A stretch of 64,000 bases of DNA from Natrinema saccharevitans (GTDB taxonomy: Archaea > Halobacteriota > Halobacteria > Halobacteriales > Natrialbaceae), in contig NZ_LWLN01000001.1 of assembly GCF_001953745.1 (NCBI RefSeq), forward strand, positions 2,790,001 through 2,854,000, written 5' to 3'. The notes under the pieces are model-generated. The model made no database searches and was not told where the DNA came from. It saw only the letters and a program-made list of their open reading frames with translations. Numbering within the stretch: position 1 is the stretch's first letter; each line of letters opens with the position of its first letter. The position numbers were made by a program, and so were the translations under genes. Positions 63,170 to 64,000 of the stretch are shown here, piece after piece.

Positions 63170-64000
63170 TCAAGGGCGGCGCTCGAGGAGCGTCTCGAGT
63201 TCCGCGTCGGTCGGCGCGCTCCGGGCACCCTCGCGGCTCGCGATCACGGCCCCGCAGGCGTTGCCGGTCGTCAGCGCCCGCTCGAGGTCGCGGTCCGCGA
63301 GCCAGCTCGCGAGGAAGCCGGCGGCGAAGGCGTCGCCCGCACCGGCGGTGTCGACGGGGTCGATATCGAACCCCGCGTGAACGACGGTTTCCGACGGCGC
63401 GTACGCTTCCGCGCCGTCGGCCCCGCAGGTGACGACGACGATCCGGTCGTCGGTCGCCCCGTCGGGGCCGCCGTCGAACAGGGCGGCGGCCTCCCGGTCG
63501 GTCACGAAGACGACGTCGGCGAGCGCGAGCGGCTCGCCGTACTCGCGGTCGGCGAGTCGCCGGCCGGGATCGAAGCTGATCCCGACGCCGGCCTCGTCGG
63601 CGATCCCTGCGATCGCGGCGGCCGTCGCCGGTCGCTGTCCGGTGAGATGGACGTGGTCGACCCGCCGGATCCGGGACGGCTCGAGGTCCGCCGGTTGGAC
63701 GGCCTCGTTGACGCCGTCGTTACCGAGAACCGCGACCTCGCCCTCGTCGTCGACCAGCAGGTACTTTACCGCCGTCGCGTCGTCCTCGACGACGCGGACG
63801 CCCTCGAGGGAGACGCCGGCGGCCTCGAGTTCGCGGCGGGCGAGCAGGCCGTTGTCGTCGTCGCCGACGCTGCCGATCAGGCCGACCTCGACGCCGCGGC
63901 CGGCCAGCGCCGCGGCGACGTTGGCCGCGCTGCCGCCGCCCGACTGGCGTTGCGAGCGGATCGACGCCTCGCCGTCGCTCTCCGGCAGTCTGTCGACGCG
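63170..64000 (-). CDS. PfkB family carbohydrate kinase (5' part beyond window)
   Basis: A ribokinase-fold sugar kinase running past the window edge, so the amino end is missing. The first PfkB signature (GGGSAANVAAALAGRG) lies near 63900-63945 and the second (DPVDTAGAGDAFAAGF, with the catalytic Asp) near 63290-63340. HVHLTGQ and VFVTDREAAAL fit the family. The substrate may be ribose, a nucleoside or a sugar acid such as 2-keto-3-deoxygluconate. The nearby nucleoside phosphorylase would fit ribose or nucleoside use. Confidence 0.88.
   Translation of the reverse strand, partial: RVDRLPESDGEASIRSQRQSGGGSAANVAAALAGRGVEVGLIGSVGDDDNGLLARRELEAAGVSLEGVRVVEDDATAVKYLLVDDEGEVAVLGNDGVNEAVQPADLEPSRIRRVDHVHLTGQRPATAAAIAGIADEAGVGISFDPGRRLADREYGEPLALADVVFVTDREAAALFDGGPDGATDDRIVVVTCGADGAEAYAPSETVVHAGFDIDPVDTAGAGDAFAAGFLASWLADRDLERALTTGNACGAVIASREGARSAPTDAELETLLERRP

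Overview
The window is chromosomal DNA of a haloarchaeon (class Halobacteria, most likely a Natrialbales genus close to Natrinema or Haloterrigena). The evidence is very high GC, strongly acidic proteins, CTCGAG-rich coding sequence, haloarchaeal signature families (HalOD1, amphi-Trp, PGF-CTERM, DUF5790, DUF5817), an archaeal rRNA operon with tRNA-Ala in its spacer, and an archaeal RNase P RNA. I see no CRISPR array and no intact transposase or prophage, so this reads as core chromosome.

Layout. 1-11.2 kb: metabolic genes, including the haloarchaeal glucose-6-phosphate dehydrogenase azf, an aldo/keto reductase, two flavin/F420-type enzymes, an M29-type peptidase, a VUT transporter, a cold-shock protein, a PadR regulator and RNase J. 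11.3-16.9 kb, minus strand: a complete rRNA operon, 16S - tRNA-Ala(TGC) - 23S - 5S - 5S, with bulge-helix-bulge processing stems around 16S and 23S, a tRNA-like hairpin before each 5S, upstream promoter boxes and a strong 3' hairpin. 17.4-25.2 kb is an RNA and chromatin neighbourhood: tRNA-Ile2(CAT), moaB, tRNA-Asn, the CCA-adding enzyme, a histone deacetylase-like enzyme, a doublet histone, an RPA-type single-strand binding protein, tRNA-Arg(GCG) followed by copies of its own 3' end, and RNase P RNA.

25.2-40.1 kb is rich in NAD metabolism: nicotinate phosphoribosyltransferase and a nicotinamidase-like hydrolase (salvage), then nadA-nadB, an MFS transporter and nadC (de novo synthesis). Interspersed are two paralogous surface proteins with an HExxH metalloprotease-like motif, a tandemly duplicated pair of tiny membrane-protein cassettes, an M23-like protein and a lipoate ligase family protein. 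40.3-64 kb holds sugar, isoprenoid and central metabolism (Gfo6-type dehydrogenase, HMG-CoA reductase, isocitrate dehydrogenase), methionine aminopeptidase, a GAF-PAS-LOV histidine kinase, tRNA ms2t6A methylthiotransferase, a second cold-shock gene, an AI-2E family permease, a universal stress protein, a nucleoside phosphorylase, a HalOD1 protein and a truncated PfkB kinase.

The less ordinary content is small-scale. There is a family of about 90-bp imperfect palindromes in three copies, two of which contribute the stop codon of the adjacent gene. A different 85-bp palindrome supplies the last codons of the histone deacetylase-like gene. The 26-aa/54-aa cassette is duplicated. An SMR efflux gene is decayed. 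The LOV kinase suggests blue-light sensing. Functional statements are inferred from recognised motifs and remembered families; no database search was run.
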